From: Planococcus citri
Lineage: Eukaryota; Arthropoda; Insecta; Hemiptera; Pseudococcidae
Assembly (NCBI RefSeq): GCF_950023065.1
Contig: NC_088679.1
Span: 53,506,001-53,570,000, forward strand
Direction: 5' to 3'
Length of the DNA: 64,000 nt
Shown: positions 35,901 to 44,099 of the stretch, piece after piece
Position numbering within the stretch: the stretch's first letter is position 1
Layout of the letters: each line of letters starts with the position of its first letter
Notes under the pieces: model-generated
Database searches by the model: none
The model's input: only the letters and a program-made list of their open reading frames with translations
What the model was told of the DNA's origin: nothing
Translations under genes and position numbers: made by a program

Positions 35901-36842
35901 GTTGTAGGGTTTTGAAAACTGTGCACTTTTTGTAGGTGGATCGTAAGTTATTCTTACGAATTCGGCTTTTCCGTTTTCTTGTGATCGAAATTCTCTTCGC
36001 ATGTATTCTCCAGTAGCTGGATCTATGTCCACTTTTTGAGCTAAAACAGCTACTAAAGTTTTCATCATGTTGTGATTAAGTTGTATTTTGTCTTGAGTTT
36101 TTTGTGTACAGCATTCGCTGAATTTATTTTCTCGTACGTAGCTTATTGGTTCTTTCAATAGACTACCTGTTTTGGGCATTTCTTCGCCTGAATCGTCTAC
36201 ATCTAGCAATATTTTGCATAATAAGTCCATTACTATGGGGTACATTGCCATGTCAGGATAATACCTGTCGTATGCTTGGCAATAGTGAAACGTAGCTTCA
36301 ATCGGCATTACCTCTCCGTTGGGTGATTCTTTGGGTTGAATGAACCATCCTTTTTTGTTGCTTTCGACTGTTTCAGTGCGTAAAAATTCGTAAGCTATTT
36401 GCTTATGAAATGTCACTCTAGGGTGGTCGTCTGCTATTTCTTGGAACATCTTACGATACTCTTTGTATCGATGTAGGCTCGTGCCTTGTTCACCTTTCTT
36501 CGGTGGTTTTGCTATTGGCATTAATAGTATTATTCGTTCCGCTCCTTTTTCTAGCAGTGTGTTTACGATTAAACGTAATTTGTCTTTTACCATTTCAGTA
36601 GGCGCATTAAAGTGATTAAATTCAATTTGTCCTGCGGACAATATGTATTTGGCATTTTTTGGAAAGTTGGTTTTGCAAACTAGTTTTAGTAATGTTCTAA
36701 TGTCGATCTGGTCCCTTATATATTCTGGTAGTTGTTCGGCTCTGCGTACCGTTCCTCGTCTTATAAAGTGTACGATGCCGTCGCCTATCCATATATAGTC
36801 TTCTGTGAATGCATTTTTTTGCATAATCGGTGGAGGACGCAT
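29916..36842 (-). CDS. pol: Pol polyprotein with SGNH-like, protease, RT, dead RNase H, integrase and inserted second RNase H
   Basis: This 2308-codon frame starts at an ATG but is most likely expressed as Gag-Pol by -1 frameshift. Domains in order: SGNH-like 12-206; unknown 206-495; aspartic protease 497-605 (LDTGA at 511, IIG at 588); reverse transcriptase 745-960 with FVDD at 896-899 in place of the usual YVDD; RNase H 1022-1190, degenerate (LDTY for TDAS, FDKD for EKE, no TDH, no ADALSR); integrase zinc finger H1307, H1312, C1342, C1345; integrase core D1374, D1437, E1472 (34 residues between the last two by my count); second RNase H 1588-1735 (D1592, E1637, D1661, D1726); GPY/F module about 1778-1848; then a ~450-residue Lys/Glu/Ser-rich tail with acidic runs and a basic coiled end. 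It is about twice the length of a usual gypsy Pol. It would make the cDNA and integrate it. The frame is unbroken. Confidence 0.95.
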   Translation of the reverse strand: MRPPPIMQKNAFTEDYIWIGDGIVHFIRRGTVRRAEQLPEYIRDQIDIRTLLKLVCKTNFPKNAKYILSAGQIEFNHFNAPTEMVKDKLRLIVNTLLEKGAERIILLMPIAKPPKKGEQGTSLHRYKEYRKMFQEIADDHPRVTFHKQIAYEFLRTETVESNKKGWFIQPKESPNGEVMPIEATFHYCQAYDRYYPDMAMYPIVMDLLCKILLDVDDSGEEMPKTGSLLKEPISYVRENKFSECCTQKTQDKIQLNHNMMKTLVAVLAQKVDIDPATGEYMRREFRSQENGKAEFVRITYDPPTKSAQFSKPYNAETATKPKSKKHILEEQKQIEGEDKTDIENEIKTFEVKSLNMNGTIPPDKIVHYDYYEYDSILGMKKIKIDNLGNREIYEDKASQMRPNDRLNEAILMMPDIMDLNDVQLSFVDNLKDDPWIKISKYEPDEDEEHPNQIKKIELTLEQKALDILEFMKTNESEARHETNLQRPTINTEDYYCAIPIFIDNVPIPAQLDTGALPNAMTKPVVDYLTREHPQWIKYIKLDHPVNLKLADNKIIRAMTHIVEVCVRIGNHMLTMPFFILDTDRYSVIIGRLSLRYLGIKIDCENGQERAICNPKNGIPFTIPFLTEDERFELTPRFGYGSLPLKNMMVCPQNVHSTVRMIKNHTQYLDEDWAHEQEKARELYKKNMKIDLNNLVVKGWITLEEANNAWKELEEYCDIFSFNAGKYKGEQVRFKFINDIKEPDLKKWRGEKFRPSQKIIESLRRAISKMLKLGIIRPSRSNYINTTAPVIKKSGDIRLCLDADELNAVLQKVLTEPSPIEWIIYENTSDKYFCTLDFTSGFWQLVLHEASRKFTAFQVCGQVYEFCRLPYGLKISSGEFVHMMNQVIPDQKGITKFVDDVKVSGATFQETLKRLLHVFERIRENGLKLNPTKTQFFREYAEHLGFVISKDEISKQKDKVTKFMEFVDKHTNKKGKFNITTVKQLLQLIGLTGLYRNFIPNYMQLLRPIYNLTVGKSAKDGKILWGPAQEEAFEKLKTEFCADFTLKPPPPDVELYLDTYVSEDAMNAVLFYITNKDKEDEQKHICLFVLIAFEAHQKNFTPFDKDMMALVQVLKRLQMWVFGRVIHVKKNLLATINKYRDMMQTHRKAAYWITMLNCFDLQFSMTKSNRMLYMMKAPELEIKNFETMISTFDLKFLDENVPRLFDKMSNISKYQQTDENCIAMMKIMKEYIPVKNKKELDKKKRLLNRYKIVNQCNTNIGERNESDTDEEIQDTVKKKEILMKRLDDDTYVPYLPTELFYDTVDFLHTAYGHTSANKLDAAFRRIYYHPKSLDYIREITNACIICKLNKNYAQPKVLEFGKIEAYSMGEVLSVDIYGPVPAIQGAPRYLLVAKDIFTGRNWLRSMPEIKKENVCREMKTILEWIDKKGIKPKKVISDNGKQFINDDWYNLLEDRNIKVAHTNAYNPQSSSVERTMRIIGDKLRTKINKLHNPFTTHIWWHTYVQEIEDEINNTPGPFGFKPNEAWGIQDCITDKMPHKGAKYDFKHKLIKLLHKLAKIKLPSMTIEQNHKTTLIPEKDVYSDPDGYARVTADGACSKNGDEDAVAGIGICFSTDSTKNISQKLEFDGEFSLSNNYAELKAIIVALETMLKNNFKKVKCFSDSNYAIKALNYTVTRWQQNNWLNSRKKPVHHKILFERILELVKKFTSVQFIHVYARKIEYTNVIADQLAKKAVYTTEHMKSKVESMTPSQIIENYIRERRRLQRIEEEYKYNKEHPDPTILKKGDMVLLTNHKQSSKDKCTGEKFYPKKVGPYLVIKRTGINSYLLEPTDDSNINRVANIRQLTLFLTQKEIDRMEKDDKLHSYIDQRKMIDKIKDFLNKHKHDDQKSSTTDSEEDMLERIQGIPLATDAEKKIFHEGSKMVIKKLIDVAREQRLQLRNKKKLEAQLQPKQTQNEEKESTQDKNSTDESTGAQKARKLRKKLYKKRKQEKSDNEAKKAEIKKKKRVKLAANFTKQPPKTDDKLKNKEVKNPTKKEIKLPTTTQNSGTQNPQPSTSGIKLRRSERMAAYRQRMGPTKPKKLKKTLNVIDVDAIDVVDYTDGEYINYFAPDPCELIKDETEISSDESELDNSSDDGQSIIMSLTDDDDVDQLKTEQEKVYDASSDSSSESDSKDKTEKHSKNAELKKISILKRPSQQEIENMIKRDLDFEPTEVYDKANEAEKHKIKQKFIENYSNLSKKMRPKLNICVSKIVGDASVKKYIRDQVQLEKIKKKENHEKLRQDMAERREKRITLEKTKKKLNDLRKSDDT
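31638..32081 (-). other. Second, catalytically complete RNase H domain inside integrase
   Basis: Pol residues 1588-1735 begin VTADGACSKNGD and show the four RNase H acids in order: D1592, E1637 (NYAELKA), D1661 (FSDSNYA) and D1726 (NVIADQLAKKA). It lies after the integrase D,D,E core and before the GPY/F module. The normally placed RNase H (1022-1190) lacks several of these residues, so this domain probably does the RNA removal during reverse transcription. Confidence 0.88.
36225..36809 (-). other. SGNH-like domain at the N-terminus of Pol
   Basis: Pol residues 12-206 show YIWIGDGIVHFI (block I with Gly for Ser), SAGQIEFN (block III position), ERIILLMPI, and a late PDMAMYPIV where DxxH would be expected but His is absent. 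The same order appears in the RING protein. It precedes the protease, where gypsy Pol normally has little sequence. Confidence 0.5.
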
Positions 36843-36845
36843 TTT

Positions 36846-36873
36846 GCTAGACGAAGCCTCCGCGTCGCCTAGC
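36846..36873 (-). promoter_or_regulatory. Frameshift-stimulating hairpin
   Basis: On the coding strand GCTAGGCGA pairs with TCGTCTAGC (9 bp including one G-U), with a 10-nt internal segment. It starts 7 nt after the slippery heptamer, the standard distance for -1 frameshifting. Confidence 0.8.
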
Positions 36874-36874
36874 T

Positions 36875-39067
36875 CTACTTGTTTCCCGTAAGTTTGTCAG
36901 CTTTTTCTTTTTCTAAACGTTTCTTCTTCTCCTCTTCAGTTTCCTTCTTCGGAGGAGGTAAGATCGTAATTTGCGCTTGTGTTTGCGCATTCGTTTGGTT
37001 TAGCGCGTTTACCGGCGCTGTGAGTGTACCTTGATTTACATTCGATGATTGCTGCTGCGCAGCTTGTTGTTCATTTAGCGCTTGTAGTGCTGCTTGTTGA
37101 GCTGCGAGCGCATTTGGATCTACCTGTGGCATGAAAGTCGGCATTTGCATTTGCATTAGCGGGTAGGGATAATATGTGGGTGCTTGAAATATCGGTGGAT
37201 ATGGATATGTCATAGGTGCTTGTGTTTGGGTCATCGATGTATCGAAATAATTCTGCGATGAATTAGAGGCTGTGTCTGGGTAGCTATCATCCAAATTATT
37301 GTCATAATTTGTGTTGTTGAAATCGACATAATTGCCGTAGTTATCATACCCGTAATCGGGGGTGTATTCTTGACCGTAGTCTGGCATTACGCCATCCATT
37401 TCCATTTGTTTCACTGGTAATGTTTGTTGTTGATTTCCTCCTTGTGGAGGTTTGTAGATAGCTACTGTCGTATCTGTATTAGGTTGTTGTTGCCTACCTT
37501 GTATTGGTAGGGGTGGTCTCTGTGTACCTTGTTGAAATCTATTGTGTTGTTGGCGTTGGCCGCCATTTGATTGGTTGTTGTTTTGTTGTCTTTGAAATCT
37601 TTGTCCATTTTGATTCCAATTATTTTGATTTTGAGGTCTATTGAATCTTTGATTCATTTGTTGATTGTAGAATTGAGCATATTGCTCCGGTGTAAATCTA
37701 GATTGGAACTGTTGTAGCATTTGCTGTTGCTGCATCAATAGATTATTTTGCGCTGTGCGTGAATCAGGTATGTTAGTATTTTGTGTCGTAAATTTTTCGG
37801 GTGTATATTTTAGTTCCTTGTGTTTGGGATTATGTTCTTTTTTCGAGATTTGTCTTAAGATTTCAATAAATTCGTCGATCGTTAGGTCCGGTTTTTGGAC
37901 ATATAATGCGTACATTTTTGGTGTCTTATCTCTCATCATGTCAACGATGAATTTTTCATCTCTAATAGTGGAATTTTTGAAATTTTCCAACCATCGTATC
38001 ATAAATCCAATGATTTCTGGTAACGAACGGCAGTATTTTGCGTCATCGCAAAAGTTTTCAGCATCTTGCTGTGCTTTTGCATTCCAGTAGAAATTTAAAA
38101 AATTCATGCGTAAATCGTTATATACATGAACTTGTAAGTTAATACTTTTGAAAGCCCATTGGTCTTTCGTGTCTATGTTCGCACGGAAGGCTGCGGCCTT
38201 CATAAATTCAGTCACATTAAATCCAAGAATGTATTCTTCAAACGCATTAATGTACTCGTATGGGAAATAACGTCGCTGTTCGTTAAAGAACACGCCAGCG
38301 TTACGCATAGCTGTGTAGTCGATCTTCGTTGGTCGCGTGTCTGCGCCTGTGATCGTACGTTGATGTGGAGTTGCTTGTAGCGAATCGTGAATTTTTAATA
38401 CTGTATTTGTAAGTGCCATTTGGTTGATAGTGCAATTGTTCACTAATTGTACTTGTTCAGCTACATTTTGTTCGATGCTTTGCATTCTGTTGTCGTTTTC
38501 TATAAATTTCTTTTTAGCGCTTTCATCTAATGTCGTGTGTTTGTTTGAGTAATTAACTGCCCAATCATTAAGTTCATCTAATTTTTGGCGTACGTATTGT
38601 ACGTTTGTAGCTGCGTCTTGCGCTTGATTACATGCTTCGAGTGCGTGTGACGCCGATGTCGATGCACTTTCAGCTGCGGTTTGAGCGATGTTTCTCGATT
38701 CAGTTGCTACCGATTTTGTTGTTTCGATATGCGATGCTAATTCGCGTTGATTATCAAAAATTGTTTGCATTTGTGTATTGTCATATTTCCATGACTCTTG
38801 TAATAAATTACGTAGGTGTTTTATATCATCGTCCTCACCGGGAGGGTGGGCGGGAATATTCGTGCTACGAGGAGTGAATGTGTATTTGTCGTTCATGTTT
38901 TCGTTTGATACGATATCGGATTTTTCCAAAGTTTTCTGATTTTGCTTTTCAGAAATCGGTTTCGGAACACTTTGTGTTCTACTGCGCCTATGAGTTCCCC
39001 CTTGTAGAGTTACCTCGTTGTAATCTACACGGCTTATACTTCTCTCACTACGTCTCAAGTTTGACAT
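36875..39067 (-). CDS. gag: Gag polyprotein, without CCHC zinc knuckle
   Basis: The start is the ATG at 39067; the frame extends three codons further only to a TTG. The 730-residue protein (numbered here from the TTG, +3) has a basic N-terminus, a coiled-coil-like region about 85-235 rich in Ala, Gln and Asn, and a capsid-like helical region about 250-415. A strongly N/Q-rich stretch follows (about 440-560), with RFNRPQNQNN- and QRFQRQQNNN-type runs. Then come a Tyr/Asn/Asp region, Pro/Tyr-rich APTYYPYP (possible late-domain-like motif) and a Lys/Glu-rich tail. No CCHC nucleocapsid finger is present; Arg/Gln-rich low-complexity sequence may replace it in RNA binding. It ends at a TAG just after the frameshift site. 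It would form the particle shell. Confidence 0.9.
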   Translation of the reverse strand: MSNLRRSERSISRVDYNEVTLQGGTHRRSRTQSVPKPISEKQNQKTLEKSDIVSNENMNDKYTFTPRSTNIPAHPPGEDDDIKHLRNLLQESWKYDNTQMQTIFDNQRELASHIETTKSVATESRNIAQTAAESASTSASHALEACNQAQDAATNVQYVRQKLDELNDWAVNYSNKHTTLDESAKKKFIENDNRMQSIEQNVAEQVQLVNNCTINQMALTNTVLKIHDSLQATPHQRTITGADTRPTKIDYTAMRNAGVFFNEQRRYFPYEYINAFEEYILGFNVTEFMKAAAFRANIDTKDQWAFKSINLQVHVYNDLRMNFLNFYWNAKAQQDAENFCDDAKYCRSLPEIIGFMIRWLENFKNSTIRDEKFIVDMMRDKTPKMYALYVQKPDLTIDEFIEILRQISKKEHNPKHKELKYTPEKFTTQNTNIPDSRTAQNNLLMQQQQMLQQFQSRFTPEQYAQFYNQQMNQRFNRPQNQNNWNQNGQRFQRQQNNNQSNGGQRQQHNRFQQGTQRPPLPIQGRQQQPNTDTTVAIYKPPQGGNQQQTLPVKQMEMDGVMPDYGQEYTPDYGYDNYGNYVDFNNTNYDNNLDDSYPDTASNSSQNYFDTSMTQTQAPMTYPYPPIFQAPTYYPYPLMQMQMPTFMPQVDPNALAAQQAALQALNEQQAAQQQSSNVNQGTLTAPVNALNQTNAQTQAQITILPPPKKETEEEKKKRLEKEKADKLTGNK
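36881..36887 (-). promoter_or_regulatory. -1 frameshift slippery site GGGAAAC
   Basis: In the gag reading frame the bases are G GGA AAC, a canonical X XXY YYZ heptamer. The gag stop TAG follows two codons later. A -1 slip leads exactly into the pol frame, which is open from about 36896 through the pol ATG at 36842. Confidence 0.88.
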
Positions 39068-39563
39068 ACGCGCCAAAATAAATTCACTACTGTGTAGTTA
39101 TAAATTTTATTACAAGTAATACAAGTCACAAATAATAATACGTACAATTAAATGCGTATATATACGCAACGTGGTAGATTACGCTGTTTAAAAACGCGCG
39201 AAAACACCTCGTGTTGTAAAAAATACGTTAGGTGCAGCGGCAGCTGCGACAGTATAATCGTCCGAGGTTGCGGCAGCGACAACGGCTCCGTTCTCCGAAT
39301 TCGGCGGCTGGACGGGGCGGCGGTGGCAGCACGTACCACGTTGATTCGAGTGCTTTTGCTTCGCCTCTTCTTGGCTAATTTTCTCAAATTAACCTACGCG
39401 AAAATGCAAATAAAAAGCTCCTACTTATGTCTAGATTATTTAAAAGCCACTTTTTAACTCTTTTATTGCGGATTTACCACCAAAAAGAAAAATAGCAAGC
39501 ATGTACGAGCTCTAGCTGCTCTCTATTTGTCTGTAGACAATAAGCAGAAAAATAAAAAAGTAC
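39068..39563 (-). other. 5' leader of the element
   Basis: About 500 nt separate the primer site from the gag ATG. A GC-rich, CAGC/GGCGG-rich stretch at about 39225-39360 could be structured RNA. Plus-strand frames here are shadows. Packaging or translation signals would be expected in this region but none can be proven by reading. Confidence 0.5.
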
Positions 39564-39580
39564 TTGACGTTAGGCGCCAA
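39563..39580 (-). other. Primer binding site, Lys-tRNA-like
   Basis: On the coding strand, one base after the 5' LTR, the sequence is TGGCGCCTAACGT. The complement of the 3' end of eukaryotic tRNA-Lys (with CCA) is TGGCGCCCAACGT, so 12 of the first 13 bases agree. The match fades after that. First-strand DNA synthesis would start here. Confidence 0.7.
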
Positions 39581-40046
39581 TGTAAATATAATGATATTAA
39601 GTACCACTTGGTGATACTGCATAAGCTGAATACTCTGAGAATATTACTTACCCCGGCCAAAGGCTATACCAATTATATCACACAATAAGTAAAATGTAGT
39701 CACGTGTAAGACACTATGTATTAAACGTAAGAGAATAAACACAATTAAATACCTTTGAAAGGTTTTTAGTATCAACACGATACTTTACACTTAACACTAA
39801 TTACTTATAATTAAACACAATTAAAACTAATATAATACGCTTTCTTGCCAATTATGGCTATAATACACCACCGAGATTATACCGCGTCGACACGTCCGAT
39901 CACTACGTACCTCAACAATATAACAATCGGCCGCAGCGCCGCTCCGTGGGCTTGTAGCCCTGTGTCGCGACGCGTGATCAGTGTTACCAACACATATACT
40001 TAATCCTATATAACCCTTACAGGTCCGGCATATCTCCCCTCTATCA
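39581..40046 (-). repeat. 5' LTR
   Basis: 466 bp, TG...CA, identical to 22947-23412. It would hold the promoter: TTATATAGGATTAAG near its upstream end on the coding strand is a possible TATA box, and GGTATAATC lies further down. Near its downstream end is a splice donor. Confidence 0.95.
39644..39653 (-). promoter_or_regulatory. Strong splice-donor consensus in the 5' LTR
   Basis: On the coding strand CCGGGGTAAGTAAT gives a consensus donor with GT at 39651-39650, 70 nt before the LTR end and upstream of the primer site. In retroviruses a leader donor feeds spliced env mRNA. Here it could pair with the acceptor in front of the RING ORF ATG at 27413. Confidence 0.5.
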
Positions 40047-43000
40047 ATACTTAGGGCTATAGTTTAGCCAGCCCTATACCAAAGTTACATTTTAAAACAG
40101 AAAGGGTGAGAAGAGAGATGCTCCAAGGTCTGGACTGAGTGACTGGCAAAATCTATCTCAGAGTATGTCAGTTTGAGTGGATCACTTGTCAAATGAGTAA
40201 GTAGATTAGGTAAAGTAAAAAGTTGAATTTTGAGATAATTTATTGAAGTAAACTAAGTCATAATTGTATATTTTTCTTTGTTTTATTAGGTGAGTAATGA
40301 ATCTGGCACTAATCATAATTGTATATTTTTCTTTGTTTTAGGTGAGTACTAAATCTCGCACTAAGAATACTTAATGGAATTGATGATTAATAATACATCT
40401 TTCTCATGCATGGGAATGTACAAATTGGTAAGTACGAGTAGAAGTACCTATCATTTTGTTGATTTAAGTAAACCAGAAAAATCAAGTGTAAAGTCTCCTT
40501 TGAGACGAAGGTTTTGAATGATGGTTTTTTTGGGCCCAATTATTGATCATAAAAATCTGGCGTAACTATAAGTAGCAAAATCTATCAGAAACATGATTCA
40601 AATCATCAAGAATCTAATCTCTTATACATATCTGCACTAGATTTATAGTACGTGGCGCCGTGGACAAATTTCCCAGTAAACTGGGTACATTTTTCCTTCA
40701 TATTATTACTCTTTAACAGAAATTTTTTTTTCATTAGCATCAATTACGTTTTATTCACTAGCAACACTCTAATACACTGATCTCTGGTAATTTACGCGAT
40801 GTTAAATTAAAAACTTTTCATTCAACGAACGCATGTTTGGCTTTCCTTGCGTGAAAAAAGTCTCGGAAAAAAATTCACTCAAAAGGTGGACACGGAAAAA
40901 GTTTAACGGCTCGTTGAAAAGAAAAGGCCGGAAGTTGATTTATATTCGGAATCTTTTGAAATTTAATTATTTTCAAGTTTACCGGTGTAAGAATCGTAAC
41001 GGAGAGAGAAATTCGTGCGATGCGTGAAAAGTTGAATAAACAATGTTGTTTTTTTTTCAACTTTTTCTTTCTCTTTTCTACTTTTATATAACTTCAAAGA
41101 ATAAAAAGCTTAGAGTTTTTATCAAGTTGATATAGTTTTTTAAAAACATCTTATTACATTTCAGGTAGAATTTACTGAACGAATAAAAATTTCTAAAGGT
41201 TTACATTTTACAAACCAAGTAACTAAAGAAGAGAAAAAAAATCTTGGAGTAAAAAAAAGCTTGAAAAATACGCTCATTTTTCCGATTAAATTATTCTAAT
41301 GCCGAAGGAAATGTGTACAATGTATACCCAGATACAATGAAAAATGGGTTAAAAATTCGCAATTTTAACATCGATTTATCGCCATGATACACGCGGTCTA
41401 TCTAATTTGATACATCCGCCGCACGGTGACCAAAAAGGCAACTGGGAAAGTTATCGGTGAGGTCGCAGGTTGCACATATCGTAGCTAGGTAGGTATATGA
41501 TTTAAACCGCGTGTAAGGAAGTTTTTTGCATGTGATGTGGAATTTACCCATCACGTCGTTGTTTACCGTTATTTAATTTTTTTCGTTCGCGACATTCAAA
41601 CTATAAATTTTAATCATGCGAGTTCCATTTAAAAAATTTGTTTCGTCGGTATTTTGGGTAGTTTTTTTTTTACTCTCTTCTCGCTAATGTAACAACGAAA
41701 TCAACTAGATTGCTTTTTCTGTAATGGTTTTCACGCCGAAAAAAATGAGATCTGTGCGACTTTTAACGTTTACTAAATTGCCGTTAAGTTGAAAAAAAAA
41801 ACTCCTTTCGTGATGAAAATATAATCGAATTAGAATTCTATTGAAAATATCGTACGCAAGGCGAAGTTGGCTCGATGCGGAAATGAGCTTTTGATTACGG
41901 ATCGGATTTTCATAAAAGGATAGAATTATCGAAAAATTAGCTACACAACTTTCCGTTCAATTCTACAGTAGTGCCTATACGAATACGTATAGAGATACGA
42001 GAAATGGTTTAAAAATTAGAACATTGTGGGGAATCGAGTTCGAGTATACATATACGAGTACGTCTTCTGGTATTTGCAATAGGGTGGTAGACAAATGTGT
42101 ATTATACGAGTACTATACCATACTATGTAATATACACGAAAAGGAAATGGCGAAATTCAGAGAAATAGGCGGGTTTTGTAAAGCTTCTTGAGTGAAATAA
42201 ATGATAGGTATTCTTGCGCCTTGTTTACTTTCCTGTTTTAATTGATACATTATACGAGCGACATATAAGACTATAGTATTTTGTTTGTGAAGTAGTCTCG
42301 GTATAAATGTGAGTAATTGTTTAGTTATTTTAAAGACCTTGATTTTCTTACCGACGTTTTACTCAAGTCGTGTACGCGTATAACGTTATAGCACCGCAGA
42401 GCAAAACCTCGAAAATAGATTAAGCTTTTATAGTAGCCTGGCAATTTGTTTAACCTGAATTAGAAATATGATGGTACATGAATCAAGGCAAAGTTTATGT
42501 GGTTTTGTATACGAGTAAAATACGCGCTCGCGTCCCTTAAACGTTAATTATAACTGTACTTTATTTCATCGTGATTGTAAACAAAACGTAAGCAAACGTT
42601 ATACGCTATTCAACGTCGAAATTTAATTTCGTTCAGATATTTTGGAAATTAAACGTTACCTTCTAAACGGACGTAAATTTTTATTGAGTAAGCGTATCTA
42701 TCTCTAAATGATACCGTACTTGAGTTTAGAGATTCAACCGCGTATAGCTAATAAAAATCGTAAACTTATATCTCTAAGCGTAGGTATTTACTGCTTCGAG
42801 CAGATATTTATAGGTTTCTTATCCTCTAAAAACTTTGAAATCACCATTACCAAAGTATTAGCGGATCTAATGTTTTTAAATTTTCATACATCATCAAGCA
42901 GAGTTCAAAAACCTGGAAGATTCGAACAAATACGAGAGCATAATGCAAGAGAATTATGAAACTGATTGGTCTATTATAATTAAGTAGGTACTCGGTACCG

Positions 43001-43125
43001 ATTGAACTTCTCAGTGTTTTGTTGAGAAGTATACGTTTCATTTTTACTGACGAATGTTGAGAGTTGCATAACCAACCACTTCAACTTTAAAACCCCCGTG
43101 GCTGGAAATCGCTCCTTCTCGGTAT
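40047..43125. other. Intergenic DNA, no gene seen
   Basis: Host sequence resumes after the ATAC duplication. It is AT-rich, with only short open frames and no transposon end or RNA gene recognised apart from the small duplication listed separately. Confidence 0.5.
40259..40364. repeat. 55-bp tandem duplication
   Basis: CATAATTGTATATTTTTCTT followed by TGTTTTA(TTA)GGTGAGTA and ATCTGGCACTAA occurs twice in direct order (40259-40313 and 40314-40364), with a 3-bp difference and minor changes. Confidence 0.8.
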
Positions 43126-43129
43126 TAAT

Positions 43130-43385
43130 TAGGTACTTACTTATCTACAATTTGCCTTTGTGTGGGTCGTGAAAAAAATGCCAGAGGATTTTGACCAAAT
43201 TCAGGGGAGATCTTTATTTTGAGGTGAAATTTACTCAGAATAAATATTAGCTGCGGAGGTGTCTCTGCAGAAGAGATATGATTCCTCAAAGAGGGTGAAT
43301 TTTCGAAAAAATCGAGCTCCCAGCTAACCTGCTTTGGAGGAAATGGTCTCGTTCCAAAAGATAGTAAGGTCAATATGGATAATTG
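43130..43385. repeat. Dispersed repeat copy (44-kb foldback family)
   Basis: The order 'GGATTTTGACCAAATT..', 'TTTTGAGGTGAAATTTACT', 'GGAGG(T)..CT', 'CCTCAAAGAG', 'ACCTGCTTTGGAGGAAATGGTC' is shared with 44125-44350 and, inverted, with 44750-44910 and 58790-58970. It has no coding content. Confidence 0.55.
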
Positions 43386-44099
43386 TGAAGGGGCGGGGGG
43401 AGGGGGGTATTTGTGAACAAAGTATTTTGTTTATTAAAAAAAAAAATGGTCCAATCCCATGAAATTGGTCTTTTATTATAGTCTTTTGTACTTCCAATTC
43501 CAAGCATTCAATATTCTATTCCTTTAATGCAGAGATAATTATTATAAGACATTTATTTTTTATTGGATCACCTGTTATATGAGACGACATTTTGTAATTT
43601 TTAAAAGAAATTCCAATAAAATCAAAAACCTTTTTTTACAAGCAGTAAATAGCGTTTTGAATCAAAAAGAACATAGAAATTACTATTTTGAGGTAATTTT
43701 GAAATATAAGTGGGTAGAAAAATTTCTAAAACATGTTTACAATCACCCCAGGTATTTTTTGAAAATCGGGCTAGTTATAAACATTCAGTTTTTAAGAAAA
43801 GCGTTTTGAAAAAATTCCAATTAGACAAAATTATACTTAAAGCGTAAAATTTCCTAACTGCTTAGAGTGGGTAATTTTTCCTCAGGAGGTCATATGCTGA
43901 GGAAAATTCAAGAAAAACTGCTCAAAGTGTCCTGGATTATACAGGGAATGAATGGCGAGGGGAAAAACTGGATTTTTAAGGATGAAAAAGTACAAAAGAA
44001 TCCCTGATAATTATTGCGATTATTTTATAAAAATTGAGATAAAATTATACTGGTAGAATGGGAAACAAATGTCTATAGCTAATTTTTGCTCTGTAGGTA
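43386..44099. other. Intergenic DNA, nothing recognised
   Basis: AT-rich sequence with a GGGGAGGGGGG run near 43393 and short open frames only. Confidence 0.5.

Larger units (their letters stand above)
22947..40046 (-). mobile_element. Complete 17.1-kb Ty3/gypsy-type LTR retrotransposon
   Basis: Two 466-bp direct repeats (22947-23412 and 39581-40046) bound the element. Both start TG and end CA, and I found no difference between them. The 4 bp ATAC lies directly outside each end (22943-22946 and 40047-40050), as expected for integrase-made target duplication. The element reads on the minus strand: 5' LTR at right, primer site, leader, gag, pol, two small ORFs, RING ORF, 3' untranslated region, 3' LTR at left. 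All large frames are open. Pol carries protease, reverse transcriptase, RNase H and integrase in gypsy order. At 17.1 kb it is far longer than the 5-8 kb usual for insect gypsy elements because of added domains and accessory ORFs. Identical LTRs mean recent insertion. There is no env-like protein with signal peptide or membrane segments. Confidence 0.96.

Noticed and set aside
39068..39076. Gag start three codons earlier
   Set aside because: The codon is TTG; the ATG at 39067 is in the same frame.
30214..39081. Plus-strand open frames within gag and pol
   Set aside because: Shadows of the minus-strand polyprotein frames.
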